DNA of 64,000 nucleotides from UBA2377 sp964429385 (GCA_964429385.1 CAYSBR010000001.1:62001-126000), one strand, 5' to 3'; counted from the stretch's first letter, positions 25,701 to 34,025 are shown. The notes: generated by a model not told the origin, from the sequence alone. Program-made: numbers and translations.

Positions 25701-25903
25701 GCCGCATCCTCGACCAGCCCGAGGAGATCCACGGCTTCATCCGCTGTGAGCCGCCCACGTCACGGCGGTGCGTGCTCGCCGCGCCCACCCTCCGCGACAT
25801 CCGCCTGAGAATCGAGAAGCACATCACGCAGACCTACCTGAAAAAAGTGCAGGCCCCGGTCGGCGTGAAGCCCGTGCTCAAGTGCTGGATGGAGCTGAAC
25901 TGA
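22784..25903 (+). CDS. PLD-nuclease/SF2-helicase fusion, restriction-type
   Basis: 1039 residues from a GTG at 22784. The N-terminal domain is phospholipase-D-like: FHAKAYL at 125-131 gives His126 and Lys128 of the HKD motif, followed by GSSNF at 146-150. A superfamily-2 helicase core follows: Walker A CDGVGLGKT at 261-269, DEAH at 354-357, LLTATPVNNH, and in the second RecA-like half VLIFSEFMSTARYLKREL, VLIATDVLAEGLNLQDA and QRIGRVDRR near residue 800. An acidic insertion is seen near 625-640. A PLD nuclease joined to or paired with such a translocase is known from the NgoAVII and CglI restriction systems. The methyltransferase gene starts 2 bases after the stop. Confidence 0.9.
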   Translation: MSSDGSQLFIVDNSDADWKVRSYLSEWCSLSSAIDIATGYFEIGALLALDGKWQAVDQIRILMGDEVSLRTKQAFIAGLGKIVGQLDDSLESEKGKNDFLAGVPAIVDAIRAKRITCKVYRKDKFHAKAYLTHGRAKVVGSFALVGSSNFTFPGLVDNIELNVQIRGPEVGLLQEWYERYWAEAEDVTPDILRTLERHVRAYTPFEVYAKALHQLFTRHELTANEWEQKHSELHPILDQYQRDGYRSLIHIARQHGGALLCDGVGLGKTFVGLMLIERLVMFEKKRVVLLVPKSGREAVWERNIRRYLPHLLNGFLSFKVFNHTDLMRGVSADGRDFPDEFHQLGNQADVIIVDEAHHFRNRGLRPESGGSRYWNLYDLCEGKQVFLLTATPVNNHLTDFQHLIELFSRVDRPAAFAGAPLGIHSLPGHFRALEKELATIVSGAGLGELFDANQVEAEQVLFNDRLFRELVVQRSRAFVKQSQLQQGAREAQFPHKEPPRVAGYSVKKTYGHLLGRVEVAFAKEKPLFALAPYYPLAYFKGDPSTIEGFEAGRQRGLVRLIRVQFLKRFESSITAFEQSCQNLLLKLLAFVKVNTETPGEQTRFEKWQTRHAELLQHIRDRRQELSADDEAEENDDELADEFADHFTPLIRDNYKLDEIFADTYGDLDTLVQFLEELKQFTPAQDDKLHALIKLLKNDPELKGRKVLIFSEFMSTARYLKRELAKAGLDAIDEVDSGSKRDRAEVLQQFSPYYNGITSAELAAKGLKETRVLIATDVLAEGLNLQDATRLINYDLHWNPVRLMQRIGRVDRRLNPEIEARLVKDHPNEKSRRGRVVYWNFLPPDELDDLLRLFGKVALKTLRISKVFGIEGSKLLRPEDEFDALKDFLSTFEGSTTQTEQMQLELERLLAADPELAGRLTALPGRVFSGKAHPQPGTQAVFFCYALPGENRDTQQWDEVSGRSAWYLWLVADGRILDQPEEIHGFIRCEPPTSRRCVLAAPTLRDIRLRIEKHITQTYLKKVQAPVGVKPVLKCWMELN

Positions 25904-25905
25904 TT

Positions 25906-28900
25906 ATGTCGCCCGCCAATCTCGACCGCCTCCGCGGCATCAAAACCCTGCCCCAGCTCGTCGCCTATCTGCGCGACGTGCTCGACTGGCCCATCGAGTC
26001 CGACGACACCGACGACATCACCTTCGACTACGAGCCCGCCGAGCTGGGTCTCGACGACAAGGCCGCCGTCCGCATCAAGGCCATCAAGCAACTCCGCCCC
26101 CTCGCCAGCGGGCAGCCGTGGGGCATCTTCTTCATCAACTTCGAGAAGAAGCGCCTGCCCGTCGTCGCCATGCGTCGCATCCTCCGCGCGCTCGCGCTTC
26201 GCAAGCGCGCCTCGGCGAACAAAGCCGAGCGGCAGGCGTGGCAGACCGAGGATCTGCTCTTCATTTCCGCCTACGGCGAGGATTCCGACCGCGCGCTCAC
26301 CTTCGCCCACTTCGTGGAGCGCGACGATCTCAACCTTTCCGAACTGCGCGTGCTCGGCTGGGACGACGACGACACCCCGCTCAAGCTCGACTACGTCGTC
26401 CGCACTCTCGCCGAAAAACTCCGCTGGTCGGATGATTTCGCCGTCAATCCCGCGCTCTGGCGCAAGCAGTGGTCCGAAGCTTTCCGCCTCCGCCACGGCC
26501 ACGTCATCCGCACCTCCACCGAGCTGGCTGGCGCGCTCGCCGTGCTCGCCCGCCGCATCCGCGCCCGCGTGGCGAAGATTCTGGAGATGGAGGCCGGCAC
26601 TGGCGAGATTCGCACCCTCCAGCGCGCCTTCCGTATCGGCCTCATCCACGACCTCGACGATGCCGCGTTCGCCGACATGTTCGCGCAGACCATCACCTAC
26701 GGCCTGTTCTCGCTCGCCTGCCGCCGCACGCATCCCGGCGCGGGCACGGCCTTCGCGAAGGAAGACCTCGCGCACTATTTCACCAGCCCCTTCCTGAAGG
26801 AGATGCTCGGCGTCTTCCTCGGCATCAAGAGCCGCAAAGGGAAGATAGATTTCGACGAACTCGGAGTCAGCGACGTGACCGACCTCCTCACGAGCCCGGA
26901 CACGCACATGGAGGCCATCCTCATTGAATTTGGTAACGAAGGACGAAATGAGGACCCGGTGATTCACTTCTACGAGGACTTTCTCACTGCCTACAACAAG
27001 CAGCTCAAGGTCCAGCGCGGCGTCTTCTACACCCCAAAATCCGTTGTCTCCTACATCGTCCGCAGCGTTCACGAACTCCTCCAAACCGAGTTCGGCCTCG
27101 CCGACGGTCTCGCCGACACCACGACTTGGGGCGAGATGCTGAAAAAGCACCCCGACCTGAAGCTCCCGCCGCTCACTGACGAGCCCGGCGAGACGCGCAC
27201 CATCTCGCTCGACGAGCCCTTCGTCCAGATTCTCGATCCCGCCACCGGCACCGCGACCTTCCTCGTGGAGGTCATTGACGTGATCCACCGCACGCTCGTG
27301 GCGAAGTGGCAGAAACAGGGATTGAACGAAGCGAAGCAGCAGGCCGCGTGGAACGACTACGTGCCCAAGCACCTCTTGCCGCGCCTCCACGCCTTCGAGC
27401 TGATGATGGCTCCCTACGCCATCGCGCACATGAAGGTTGGCCTCAAGCTCGCCGAAACAGGCTACCGCTTCGCCGATGAAGAACGAGCACGCATCTACCT
27501 CACCAACGCCCTAGAACCGAAAGTCAGTCAGCTCCCCCAAATCGGCTTCGACGCCCTCGCCCGCGAAGCCGAAGAGGTGAACGAAATCAAATGGTATAAG
27601 CGGTTCACCGTTGTCGTCGGCAACCCGCCATATGCGGGCGTATCGTCGAACATGACCGAATATGCGCAACGCATTGTGGATGCCTACAAGTTCGTGGACG
27701 GCGGAGCGCTGAACGAGCGCAAGCTGTGGCTGCAAGACGACTACGTGAAGTTCATCCGCAAGGCGCAGACACTCATAGACAGCACAAAGGTCGGCGTCTT
27801 CGGCTACATCACGAACCACGGCTATCTCGACAACCCGACGTTTCGCGGGATGCGGCAGAGTCTCATGGAAACATTCCCGCAACTGCGCGTCCTCGACCTC
27901 CACGGCAATGCGAACAAGAAGGAGCAATCGCCCGATGGCTCCGAAGACAAGAACGTCTTCGATATCCGGCAAGGCGTCAGTGTCTGTCTAGCTATTTGCG
28001 GAAAACCCGAGTCTTCGGTCGAACATGCTGAACTTTGGGGAACTCGTGAGAGCAAGTATCGATGGCTCGCTACCCACACTGCTTCTCAAACTCATTTCGT
28101 CGCACTAACACCAGACTCGCCATATTACTTCTTCAAGCCGCACGGCATAGAAAGTCGTGCTGAGTATGACGAAGGTTGGCGCATCCCTGATATTTTTCCC
28201 CTCAACACCGTGGGATTTGTGACGGCACGAGACGCTCTTACAATCCATGATTCTGCGGATGAGGTCTGGGAGGTCGTGCAGCGTTTCGCCTCGCTAACCG
28301 AAGAGCGGGCGAGATCAGAGTTTGAACTTGGCAAGGACGCGCGCGATTGGCGTGTCACAACAGCTCAGAGCGACATCCGGAAGTCGGGGCCATCGAAGAG
28401 GCTCGTTCAGTGTATTCTATACCGGCCGTTCGATTTTCGCTTCACTTACTACACGGGCAATTCTCGCGGATTCTATGCATCGCCGTGCAGCAGCGTGATG
28501 AAGCACATGATTGCCGGAAAGAATTTGGCGCTTTGCTTTAACCGCCGCGAAGAGTTGGCGGTAAACTACTCCCACTTCTTGGCCACGCGGCTGATGACAG
28601 AGCATGGCCTGCTCTCCAGCAAGACAACGGACTCGCAGGCTCCGCTATACCTCATCGCAAAAGACGACGATAACGCTCATTTGTTTGGTGGCACCGGGTT
28701 GCGCCCAAATCTTGGCGCCCCATTCTTGATCGCCTTAGCGAAGAAGTTGGACCTTCGGCAGGCTGGTGAGTTTGGCCTGCCAGCCGGCCTGACGCCCGAA
28801 GACATCTTCCACTACGCCTACGCGGTATTTCACAGTCCCGGCTACCGGAGCCGCTACGCAGAGTTTCTGAAGATCGATTTCCCGCGCCTGCCGTTGACCG

Positions 28901-29427
28901 GGAGCTTGGATCTGTTCCGCGCGCTGGCCCGGCTCGGCGGCGAACTCACCGCCCTGCACCTGCTGGAATCACCCAAGCTCGCCAAACCCCTCACTGAATT
29001 CATCGGTGGCCGGAATCCCGAGGTCGAAAAAGTCTCGTGGTCAAAAAACACCGTGTGGGTGGACAAAGCGCAAACCGCCGGCTTCCACGGCGTGCACGAG
29101 GCCGTGTGGAACTTCCACATCGGCGGCTATCAGGTCTGCGAGAAATGGTTGAAAGACCGCAAAGGCCGCACGCTCACGAAGGACGACCTCGCCCACTACC
29201 ACAAAATCGTCGTCGCCCTCTCCGAAACTATCCGCCTGATGGCCGAGATTGACCAAGTGATCGAAAAACACGGCGGCTGGCCCGGTGCGTTTGCATCCTC
29301 CGAAGCCTTGGCGAAGGAGGATGCGACCACCCAAGCGAAAGGCTCCTCCCCATCCCCCGCCGCCAAACCCGCGAAGCCCGCCCCCGACCTCGGCCTCCAC
29401 ACCGAAGACGAGCTGCCCCTCCGCTGA
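25906..29427 (+). CDS. Type ISP-like DNA adenine methyltransferase with specificity domain
   Basis: 1173 residues from the ATG at 25906, two bases after the helicase stop. An N-terminal coupler-like helical region (to about 400) with VQRGVFYTPKSVVSYIVRSV leads into methyltransferase motif I DPATGTATFLVE near 443 and the adenine-N6 motif NPPYAG near 573. The C-terminal half resembles the type ISP specificity region (PFDFRFTYYTGNSRGFY, ALCFNRREE). No nuclease or helicase domain is present, so the two-gene pair together corresponds to one single-chain ISP enzyme with a PLD nuclease. The region 27980-28740 is lower in G+C than its flanks. Confidence 0.9.
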   Translation: MSPANLDRLRGIKTLPQLVAYLRDVLDWPIESDDTDDITFDYEPAELGLDDKAAVRIKAIKQLRPLASGQPWGIFFINFEKKRLPVVAMRRILRALALRKRASANKAERQAWQTEDLLFISAYGEDSDRALTFAHFVERDDLNLSELRVLGWDDDDTPLKLDYVVRTLAEKLRWSDDFAVNPALWRKQWSEAFRLRHGHVIRTSTELAGALAVLARRIRARVAKILEMEAGTGEIRTLQRAFRIGLIHDLDDAAFADMFAQTITYGLFSLACRRTHPGAGTAFAKEDLAHYFTSPFLKEMLGVFLGIKSRKGKIDFDELGVSDVTDLLTSPDTHMEAILIEFGNEGRNEDPVIHFYEDFLTAYNKQLKVQRGVFYTPKSVVSYIVRSVHELLQTEFGLADGLADTTTWGEMLKKHPDLKLPPLTDEPGETRTISLDEPFVQILDPATGTATFLVEVIDVIHRTLVAKWQKQGLNEAKQQAAWNDYVPKHLLPRLHAFELMMAPYAIAHMKVGLKLAETGYRFADEERARIYLTNALEPKVSQLPQIGFDALAREAEEVNEIKWYKRFTVVVGNPPYAGVSSNMTEYAQRIVDAYKFVDGGALNERKLWLQDDYVKFIRKAQTLIDSTKVGVFGYITNHGYLDNPTFRGMRQSLMETFPQLRVLDLHGNANKKEQSPDGSEDKNVFDIRQGVSVCLAICGKPESSVEHAELWGTRESKYRWLATHTASQTHFVALTPDSPYYFFKPHGIESRAEYDEGWRIPDIFPLNTVGFVTARDALTIHDSADEVWEVVQRFASLTEERARSEFELGKDARDWRVTTAQSDIRKSGPSKRLVQCILYRPFDFRFTYYTGNSRGFYASPCSSVMKHMIAGKNLALCFNRREELAVNYSHFLATRLMTEHGLLSSKTTDSQAPLYLIAKDDDNAHLFGGTGLRPNLGAPFLIALAKKLDLRQAGEFGLPAGLTPEDIFHYAYAVFHSPGYRSRYAEFLKIDFPRLPLTGSLDLFRALARLGGELTALHLLESPKLAKPLTEFIGGRNPEVEKVSWSKNTVWVDKAQTAGFHGVHEAVWNFHIGGYQVCEKWLKDRKGRTLTKDDLAHYHKIVVALSETIRLMAEIDQVIEKHGGWPGAFASSEALAKEDATTQAKGSSPSPAAKPAKPAPDLGLHTEDELPLR

Positions 29428-29450
29428 CCCAAGCCCCAAGCAGTCCAAAA

Positions 29451-30398
29451 TCAATCCATCGCTTGCCCGCCAGGTCGACGCGGTGGCTGGGCAGGTTGGG
29501 GCAATTGCTGTTTGATCAAAGCGACGCCGAGGTGATTCTCGATGGCCTTGAAGGCAGGAGTGTTCATGAAGATATGCATGTAGCAATGATGCACCGTGAG
29601 CACCAAGTCCTGTAATTCCGGGTCGCTCTCAATTTCCTTCACGGCCAGCCCGATGGCCTGGCATTCGTCGAGATGGATGTGCCGCTCGTGGGTCTTGTTG
29701 CCGGAGTAGTCGGTGAGCTTGCGCACCACCGCCCGGGCCTTCTTTCGGGCTTGGGGCTGACCGGCAAACATGATGGCCGTGAGCTGGTCTTCAACAAATT
29801 GATTCGACCACTTGATGGCGTTCTCGCAGCGGCCAAGGAAAGTAGGCCGGTATTGGCCGATGATCTGCTGCCAGATGGGGATTTTAGCGGGGTCTTTTTT
29901 GACCTCGCGGCACGCGCGCCGAAACTCACGGATGACACCGTAGGCTGGAATGGCATGGAGATGCGGATCGATGGGACCGAGGTTCGAGTGCTTCGCCATC
30001 CATATCTCGCGGCAAGAGCAGGCGATCATCGTGCCAGCGGACATGGCGATTTGCGGGACAATAGCGCGGATGTTCCCGTCGAACATCTGCTGGAGATAAT
30101 GAACGATGGATTGCGTGGAGGCGATGCTGCCGCCGGGCGTATGCAGGATGAGGTCAAGGCCCTTGCGGCGGTCAAGATGGTGAACGGCCATCATGATGCC
30201 GTTCTTGTCCTCGTCGTTGATCTCGAGCTGGGCGATGCCGAACTTCGACAGGAAGCCGGAGTAGTAGGCAATGACGTTGCGCCCCGTATGCGTATGGAGT
30301 TTCTGAAGATACTCGCGCCGCACGACATCAAGGGCTGCGCCTTCGCCGTTCTGGAGACGTCTTTGAATTTCTAAAAGAACGTCGTTCCAATTCGGCAT
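29451..30398 (-). CDS. SDH-family Clp-fold serine proteinase
   Basis: 315 residues with no signal peptide or membrane segment. The ClpP/SppA-like crotonase fold is shown by GLDLILHTPGGSIASTQSIVHYLQ, the nucleophile motif PQIAMSAGTMIACSC, and the following EIWMAKHSNLGPIDPHL. These are features of the SDH_sah family, a soluble relative of signal-peptide peptidase. The C-terminus is Pro/Gln/Arg-rich. It is convergent with the methyltransferase gene (23 bases between stops) and follows a small gene by 10 bases, so the two form an operon. The substrate is unknown; a link to the restriction genes is suggested only by position. Confidence 0.87.
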   Translation of the reverse strand: MPNWNDVLLEIQRRLQNGEGAALDVVRREYLQKLHTHTGRNVIAYYSGFLSKFGIAQLEINDEDKNGIMMAVHHLDRRKGLDLILHTPGGSIASTQSIVHYLQQMFDGNIRAIVPQIAMSAGTMIACSCREIWMAKHSNLGPIDPHLHAIPAYGVIREFRRACREVKKDPAKIPIWQQIIGQYRPTFLGRCENAIKWSNQFVEDQLTAIMFAGQPQARKKARAVVRKLTDYSGNKTHERHIHLDECQAIGLAVKEIESDPELQDLVLTVHHCYMHIFMNTPAFKAIENHLGVALIKQQLPQPAQPPRRPGGQAMD

Positions 30399-30408
30399 AG
30401 GCTCCGGC

Positions 30409-30630
30409 TTACCGAACGATCGGCGCTTCCGAAATCCCGTAGGTCGTCACGCTCGGCACGAACTTCACCGGGGCGGGCTGCTCGAGGGAATAGTCGGAAT
30501 CTTCATCCACCCACAGCGGGGAAACCTGTTCGCGGAAAAGCTGCCGATAGGACTCTTCGAGAGGCTCTTCCGATTGAGCCGGCTTTACGGGGGGCATCCG
30601 TTTCACGGGCGATTTGTGTTCCTGTTGCAT
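30409..30630 (-). CDS. Small protein preceding the Clp-fold proteinase
   Basis: 73 residues from the ATG at 30630 (MQQEHKSPVKRMPPVKPAQ). The first 20 residues are basic and Pro-rich; the rest is acidic (EEPLEESYRQLF, DEDSDYSLEQ) with aromatic residues, and no hydrophobic segment. A longer in-frame start would run across the vapB promoter. No family was recognised. The 10-base gap to the proteinase start indicates co-expression; it may be an adaptor, substrate or inhibitor of that proteinase, which is speculation. Confidence 0.6.
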   Translation of the reverse strand: MQQEHKSPVKRMPPVKPAQSEEPLEESYRQLFREQVSPLWVDEDSDYSLEQPAPVKFVPSVTTYGISEAPIVR

Positions 30631-30730
30631 AAGCGGTGTCAATGACAACCAAGCATGGCTTAGGCACAATGCAAGCTGGAGTCCCGACCCAAACCGGGAC
30701 TTGCGGGGGCTTGACGATACATACAAACTG

Positions 30731-30746
30731 TGCAGATTCGTCTGCA
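30731..30746. promoter_or_regulatory. TGCAGA-TTCG-TCTGCA inverted repeat at the vapB start
   Basis: A perfect 6-bp inverted repeat with a 4-bp spacer whose last base is the A of the vapB ATG. A TTGACG at about 30713-30718 could be the -35 element of the vapBC promoter. VapB antitoxins repress their own promoters through such palindromes, so an autoregulatory operator is likely; a translational role is also possible given the overlap with the start codon. Confidence 0.5.
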
Positions 30747-30946
30747 TGAGAACGACGCTCAATCTGGACGCCGCCCTGCTGGCCGAGGCCAGTGATTATG
30801 CGGGGGTGAAGGAAAAAACCGCCCTGCTGCACGAAGGGCTGCGGGCGCTCATCCAGCGCGAGGCGGCCGCACGGCTGGCCGCACTGGGCGGCAAGGACCG
30901 CAAGGCCGCGGCCGCGGCCCGGCGCAAACCGGCCGCCGTTTCATGA
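30746..30946 (+). CDS. vapB: VapB-family antitoxin
   Basis: 66 residues from the ATG at 30746. The N-terminal MRTTLNLDAALLAEASDYAGV is the short strand-helix pattern of a ribbon-helix-helix antitoxin, followed by KEKTALLHEGLRALIQREAAARL and a basic, Ala-rich tail that would wrap the toxin. It overlaps vapC by an ATGA. It neutralises VapC and probably represses the operon. Confidence 0.9.
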   Translation: MRTTLNLDAALLAEASDYAGVKEKTALLHEGLRALIQREAAARLAALGGKDRKAAAAARRKPAAVS

Positions 30947-31311
30947 GGGTGCTGGTCGATTCGTCGGTCTGGATTGATCACTTTCATCAGGCCAACCCCC
31001 GGTTGCAGGAAATTCTGCGAGCCGGGCAGACTTGGACGCATGCGGTGGTGATTGGCGAACTCGCCGCCGGGCGGTTGAAACACCGGGACGAAATCCTCCG
31101 GCATTTGCTGAAGCTGCCGCGCGCCGATGAGATCGACCTCGGCGAGGGTCTGCACCTGCTGGAAGCGCACGATCTGGCCGGGAGGGGCCTGTCGTGGGCG
31201 GATGTTCAGTTGCTCGCCGCCGCACAGATTGACCGGCTCACGATTTGGACGCGCGACCGCGCCCTCGCCAAGGCCGCGGTGGAGTTGGAGCTGGCTTACC
31301 CTGCGGATTGA
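30943..31311 (+). CDS. vapC: VapC-family PIN ribonuclease toxin
   Basis: 122 residues. The PIN-domain acidic residues are in place: Asp6 in LVDSSVWID, Glu39 in VIGELAAG, Asp87 in LSWADVQLLAAA and Asp105 in IWTRDRALA. VapC toxins cut tRNA or rRNA when the antitoxin is lost. The start lies within the last codon of vapB, so the two are translationally coupled. The target RNA cannot be predicted. Confidence 0.95.
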   Translation: MRVLVDSSVWIDHFHQANPRLQEILRAGQTWTHAVVIGELAAGRLKHRDEILRHLLKLPRADEIDLGEGLHLLEAHDLAGRGLSWADVQLLAAAQIDRLTIWTRDRALAKAAVELELAYPAD

Positions 31312-31357
31312 AGGCCGCCGGGCAGCCGCAACGAAGGCCCGCAGATTTCGGCCGCGT

Positions 31358-32914
31358 TCACAGCTGCGACTCAATGGGCAGGAGGCCGACGATCCAGGCG
31401 AGAAGGCGGCGGCCGGGGCTGGCGCCGGGGTCGCGGGTGTGGGTGGTGCGTTGACCGTCCCGCTCGCCGTCCCAGCGCAGCCGGTTTTCGGGCGAGAGGG
31501 AGAGGCGGTAGCTCATGGTGGGGGCGGTTTCCTCGCGGAAGAGCGCGTTCATCTGCGCAACGAGGGCCGGGGCCTCGAAGAGGATGCCCATCTCGGTGTT
31601 GAGGGAGACGGAGCGGGGATCGAAATTGAGGGAGCCGATGAAGCCGATGCGGCCATCCACGGCGAAGGCCTTGGTGTGCAGGCTGGCGGCGCTGGAGCCG
31701 AAGAGCGACATTTCCGAGGCCTTCGCGTAGGGTTGCAGCTCGAAGAGGCGCACGCCGCCGGCCAGCAGGGGCGCCCGGTAGCGCGCATAGCCGCCATGCA
31801 CCGCCGCCACATCGGTGGCCGCGAGCGAATTGGTCAGCACCGCCACATCCACCCCGGCGGCCGCCATGCCGGTCAGCCACTCCGTGCCGCCTGGACCGGG
31901 GACGAAATAAGGGGACGTGAGTTCCAGGGACTCGCGGGCAGAAGCGATGACGGGGGCCAGATGCACCATCACCCAGTCTTCCTGCCCGGCCCCGAGCGCC
32001 TTCTCCGGCGGATCGGAGATGATCTTCACCTGCTCGACCCAGTGGATCACATCGAGGGAGGCGACCGCCTTTACCCGGCCCATCCGGTCGGCCACGCTCT
32101 TGAGGTAGGGGCGCGCCGCTTCGCTGGCGGCCTGCTCTTCGAGGCGCGTCCGCAACTGCGCCACCGTCGCCTCTTTTTTGTCGGTCAGCGCATGGATGGG
32201 CAGGGCCACCGCGCTGTTCCAGTAGTCATCAAAAACTGTCTCCGTCTGCCGCACGGCTTCGCCAAAGACGAGGAGGTCGAGGTCGCGGAAATTGGAGGCT
32301 TCCGCCGCGTCGAAATATTCGTCGCCGACATTGCGGCCGCCCACCACGGCCAGTCGGCCGTCGGCGATCCAGGCTTTGTGATGCATCCGGCGGTTCATGC
32401 TGAACGCGCGCAGCGCCATCTCGGCCCCGCGTCGCAGTGCGCTGGTGCGGCTGCGGCTGGGGTTGAACAGGCGGATCGTGATGTTGGGGTGGCGGTCGAA
32501 GGCCAGGTAAACCGCATCGCGCCCGCGCGTGCTGATGTCGTCCAACAGCACGCGCACCCGCACGCCGCGGTCGGCGGCGGCCAGGATCTCGCGCGCCAGC
32601 AGACGGCCGGTCAGATCCGTGTTCCAGATGTAATACATCAGGTCGAGGCTGCGGCCGGCGCTGCGGGCCGCCTGCGCGCGCACGGCGAAGGCGTCGAGGT
32701 TGTTGGCCAGCAGGACGAGTCCGTTCGGAGCGGTCGCATGGCTCATGAGCAGCGAGATCTCCCGATCAAGCGCCGTGGCGTCCTCCGCCAAGGGCAGGGC
32801 ATAGGCCGGCTCGCCCCGGGCCTGCCGAGCGAAGTGGCCGTAGGAGTAAACAGACACCAGCGAGGCGAGTGCGAAAAGCAGGAGGGCCGCGAGAATGAGG
32901 ATCATCGGACGCAT
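31358..32914 (-). CDS. Cardiolipin-synthase-like PLD protein (ClsC type)
   Basis: 518 residues with an N-terminal membrane anchor (MRPMILILAALLLFALASLVSV). Two HKD motifs are seen: MHHKAWIADGRLAVVGGRNVGDEYFD and LHTKAFAVDGRIGFIGSLNFDPRS. The segment SLDLMYYIWNTDLTGRLLAREILAAADRGVRVRVLLDDI is typical of the ClsC/YmdC type, which makes cardiolipin from phosphatidylglycerol and phosphatidylethanolamine. It is a single gene convergent with vapC. Activity on other phosphodiesters cannot be ruled out. Confidence 0.9.
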   Translation of the reverse strand: MRPMILILAALLLFALASLVSVYSYGHFARQARGEPAYALPLAEDATALDREISLLMSHATAPNGLVLLANNLDAFAVRAQAARSAGRSLDLMYYIWNTDLTGRLLAREILAAADRGVRVRVLLDDISTRGRDAVYLAFDRHPNITIRLFNPSRSRTSALRRGAEMALRAFSMNRRMHHKAWIADGRLAVVGGRNVGDEYFDAAEASNFRDLDLLVFGEAVRQTETVFDDYWNSAVALPIHALTDKKEATVAQLRTRLEEQAASEAARPYLKSVADRMGRVKAVASLDVIHWVEQVKIISDPPEKALGAGQEDWVMVHLAPVIASARESLELTSPYFVPGPGGTEWLTGMAAAGVDVAVLTNSLAATDVAAVHGGYARYRAPLLAGGVRLFELQPYAKASEMSLFGSSAASLHTKAFAVDGRIGFIGSLNFDPRSVSLNTEMGILFEAPALVAQMNALFREETAPTMSYRLSLSPENRLRWDGERDGQRTTHTRDPGASPGRRLLAWIVGLLPIESQL

Positions 32915-33033
32915 GGGGTGCGGGTGCCGCCAATCAAATCAGCATTCGCCGGGATGCGAACCGATTTCGCTCAGGACTCCTTGATCACATCCAACCCTCC
33001 GAGGCCAAAATGGAGCGCGGGTTGCGCAGCCCT

Positions 33034-33894
33034 CTACCCACCGTGCGCCTTGCGGCGGAATTCCGACGGGGTCAGTCCCATCACCTGTTTGAAGGCCTTC
33101 GAGAAATGAAACACGTCGCAGAACTCCAGTTCCTCGGCGAGTTCCTTGAAGCCGTGGCTACCTTGATAAATCGCGGCGCAGGCGCGGTCGATACGCTTGC
33201 GTTTCTGGAGCTGGCCCGGTGACACGCCCAGCCGCAGCGTGAACTGTTTGCGGAAGTTGTCGTAATTGAGCCCCACCTGCCGCGCGACCTGCTGCGGAGA
33301 CAGCCAGCCGCGCGCGCCCGGATTGCCGAGCAACCGCTGGCTCTCCTCCAGCCACGCGTCGCGCTCCGGACTCAGCCGCGCCTCGGCATCGGCCGCCGCC
33401 ATGTCGTTGATGAGGTGAAGGAACCGCCCCATCGCCCGCAGCGCGCCGGCCGCGGTGTCCCGGCCCTCGCCGGCCACCACTTCCTCCAACCGCCGGCTCC
33501 AGTAATCCACCGGCTCCAGATGCCAGACCGGCCGGCGCGGGTCCAGCAGCCCGCGCTCCCTCATGAAATCGAACTGCGGGCCGTTGAAAACGAAGTAGAG
33601 CTGGTTCCACGGCCGGTCCTGCTTCGGACCGTAGGCGTGCGCTAGCTCGGGAAAAATCACCACGAGATCGCCGGTCCGCAGGTCGGCCTTCAGACCCTGG
33701 CCGTCGCAATAATAGCCCTCCACCTCTAGCATGTAGATCAGCGAGTAGCTTCCCAAAACACGCATCGCCCTGGGGTCGAGCCCGGGCACATCCTGCAAAG
33801 CCCCAGCCAGTTGCAGCTCACCCAGACCGGTCCGCAGCGGACTTTCCAGCCAAGCCTGGCTCTGAAACGGCGACGGGGGAAAGGCGGTGTTCAC
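33034..33894 (-). CDS. AraC-family transcriptional regulator
   Basis: 286 residues. The N-terminal sensor domain carries the cupin-like pattern LGSYSLIYMLEVEGYYCDG and TGDLVVIFPELAHAYGPK. The C-terminal DNA-binding domain has the first helix-turn-helix at LSPQQVARQVGLNYDNFRKQF and the second at FKELAEELEFCDVFHFSKAF, ending KQVMGLTPSEFRRK. It is divergent from the PhyH/ferritin-like pair and is the likely controller of that unit. Confidence 0.93.
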   Translation of the reverse strand: MNTAFPPSPFQSQAWLESPLRTGLGELQLAGALQDVPGLDPRAMRVLGSYSLIYMLEVEGYYCDGQGLKADLRTGDLVVIFPELAHAYGPKQDRPWNQLYFVFNGPQFDFMRERGLLDPRRPVWHLEPVDYWSRRLEEVVAGEGRDTAAGALRAMGRFLHLINDMAAADAEARLSPERDAWLEESQRLLGNPGARGWLSPQQVARQVGLNYDNFRKQFTLRLGVSPGQLQKRKRIDRACAAIYQGSHGFKELAEELEFCDVFHFSKAFKQVMGLTPSEFRRKAHGG

Positions 33895-34025
33895 AGGATT
33901 CCCAAAATCTACATGCCAAATCTCATTTCAACCATTTTGTCTTTTGGCCACGCCGTGTATGTTATCGCACTTAAAGCCCTCGCCCCGATCCCCACCCAGC
34001 CCTTTCCCTTAACGCTTCGCCGCCC
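33895..34025. promoter_or_regulatory. Divergent AraC/PhyH control region
   Basis: 131 AT-rich bases between the divergent genes. An inverted repeat GCCAAA (33915-33920) and TTTGGC (33943-33948) brackets a possible promoter for the PhyH gene, TTTTGT (33935-33940), a 17-base spacer, and TATGTT (33958-33963). Operator and promoter are assigned by eye. Confidence 0.35.

Noticed and set aside
22784..29427. DISARM or BREX system
   Set aside because: No DUF1998 (DrmB) gene, DrmA-type helicase, PglZ or BrxL-like gene is present; the pair fits an ISP-like restriction system better.
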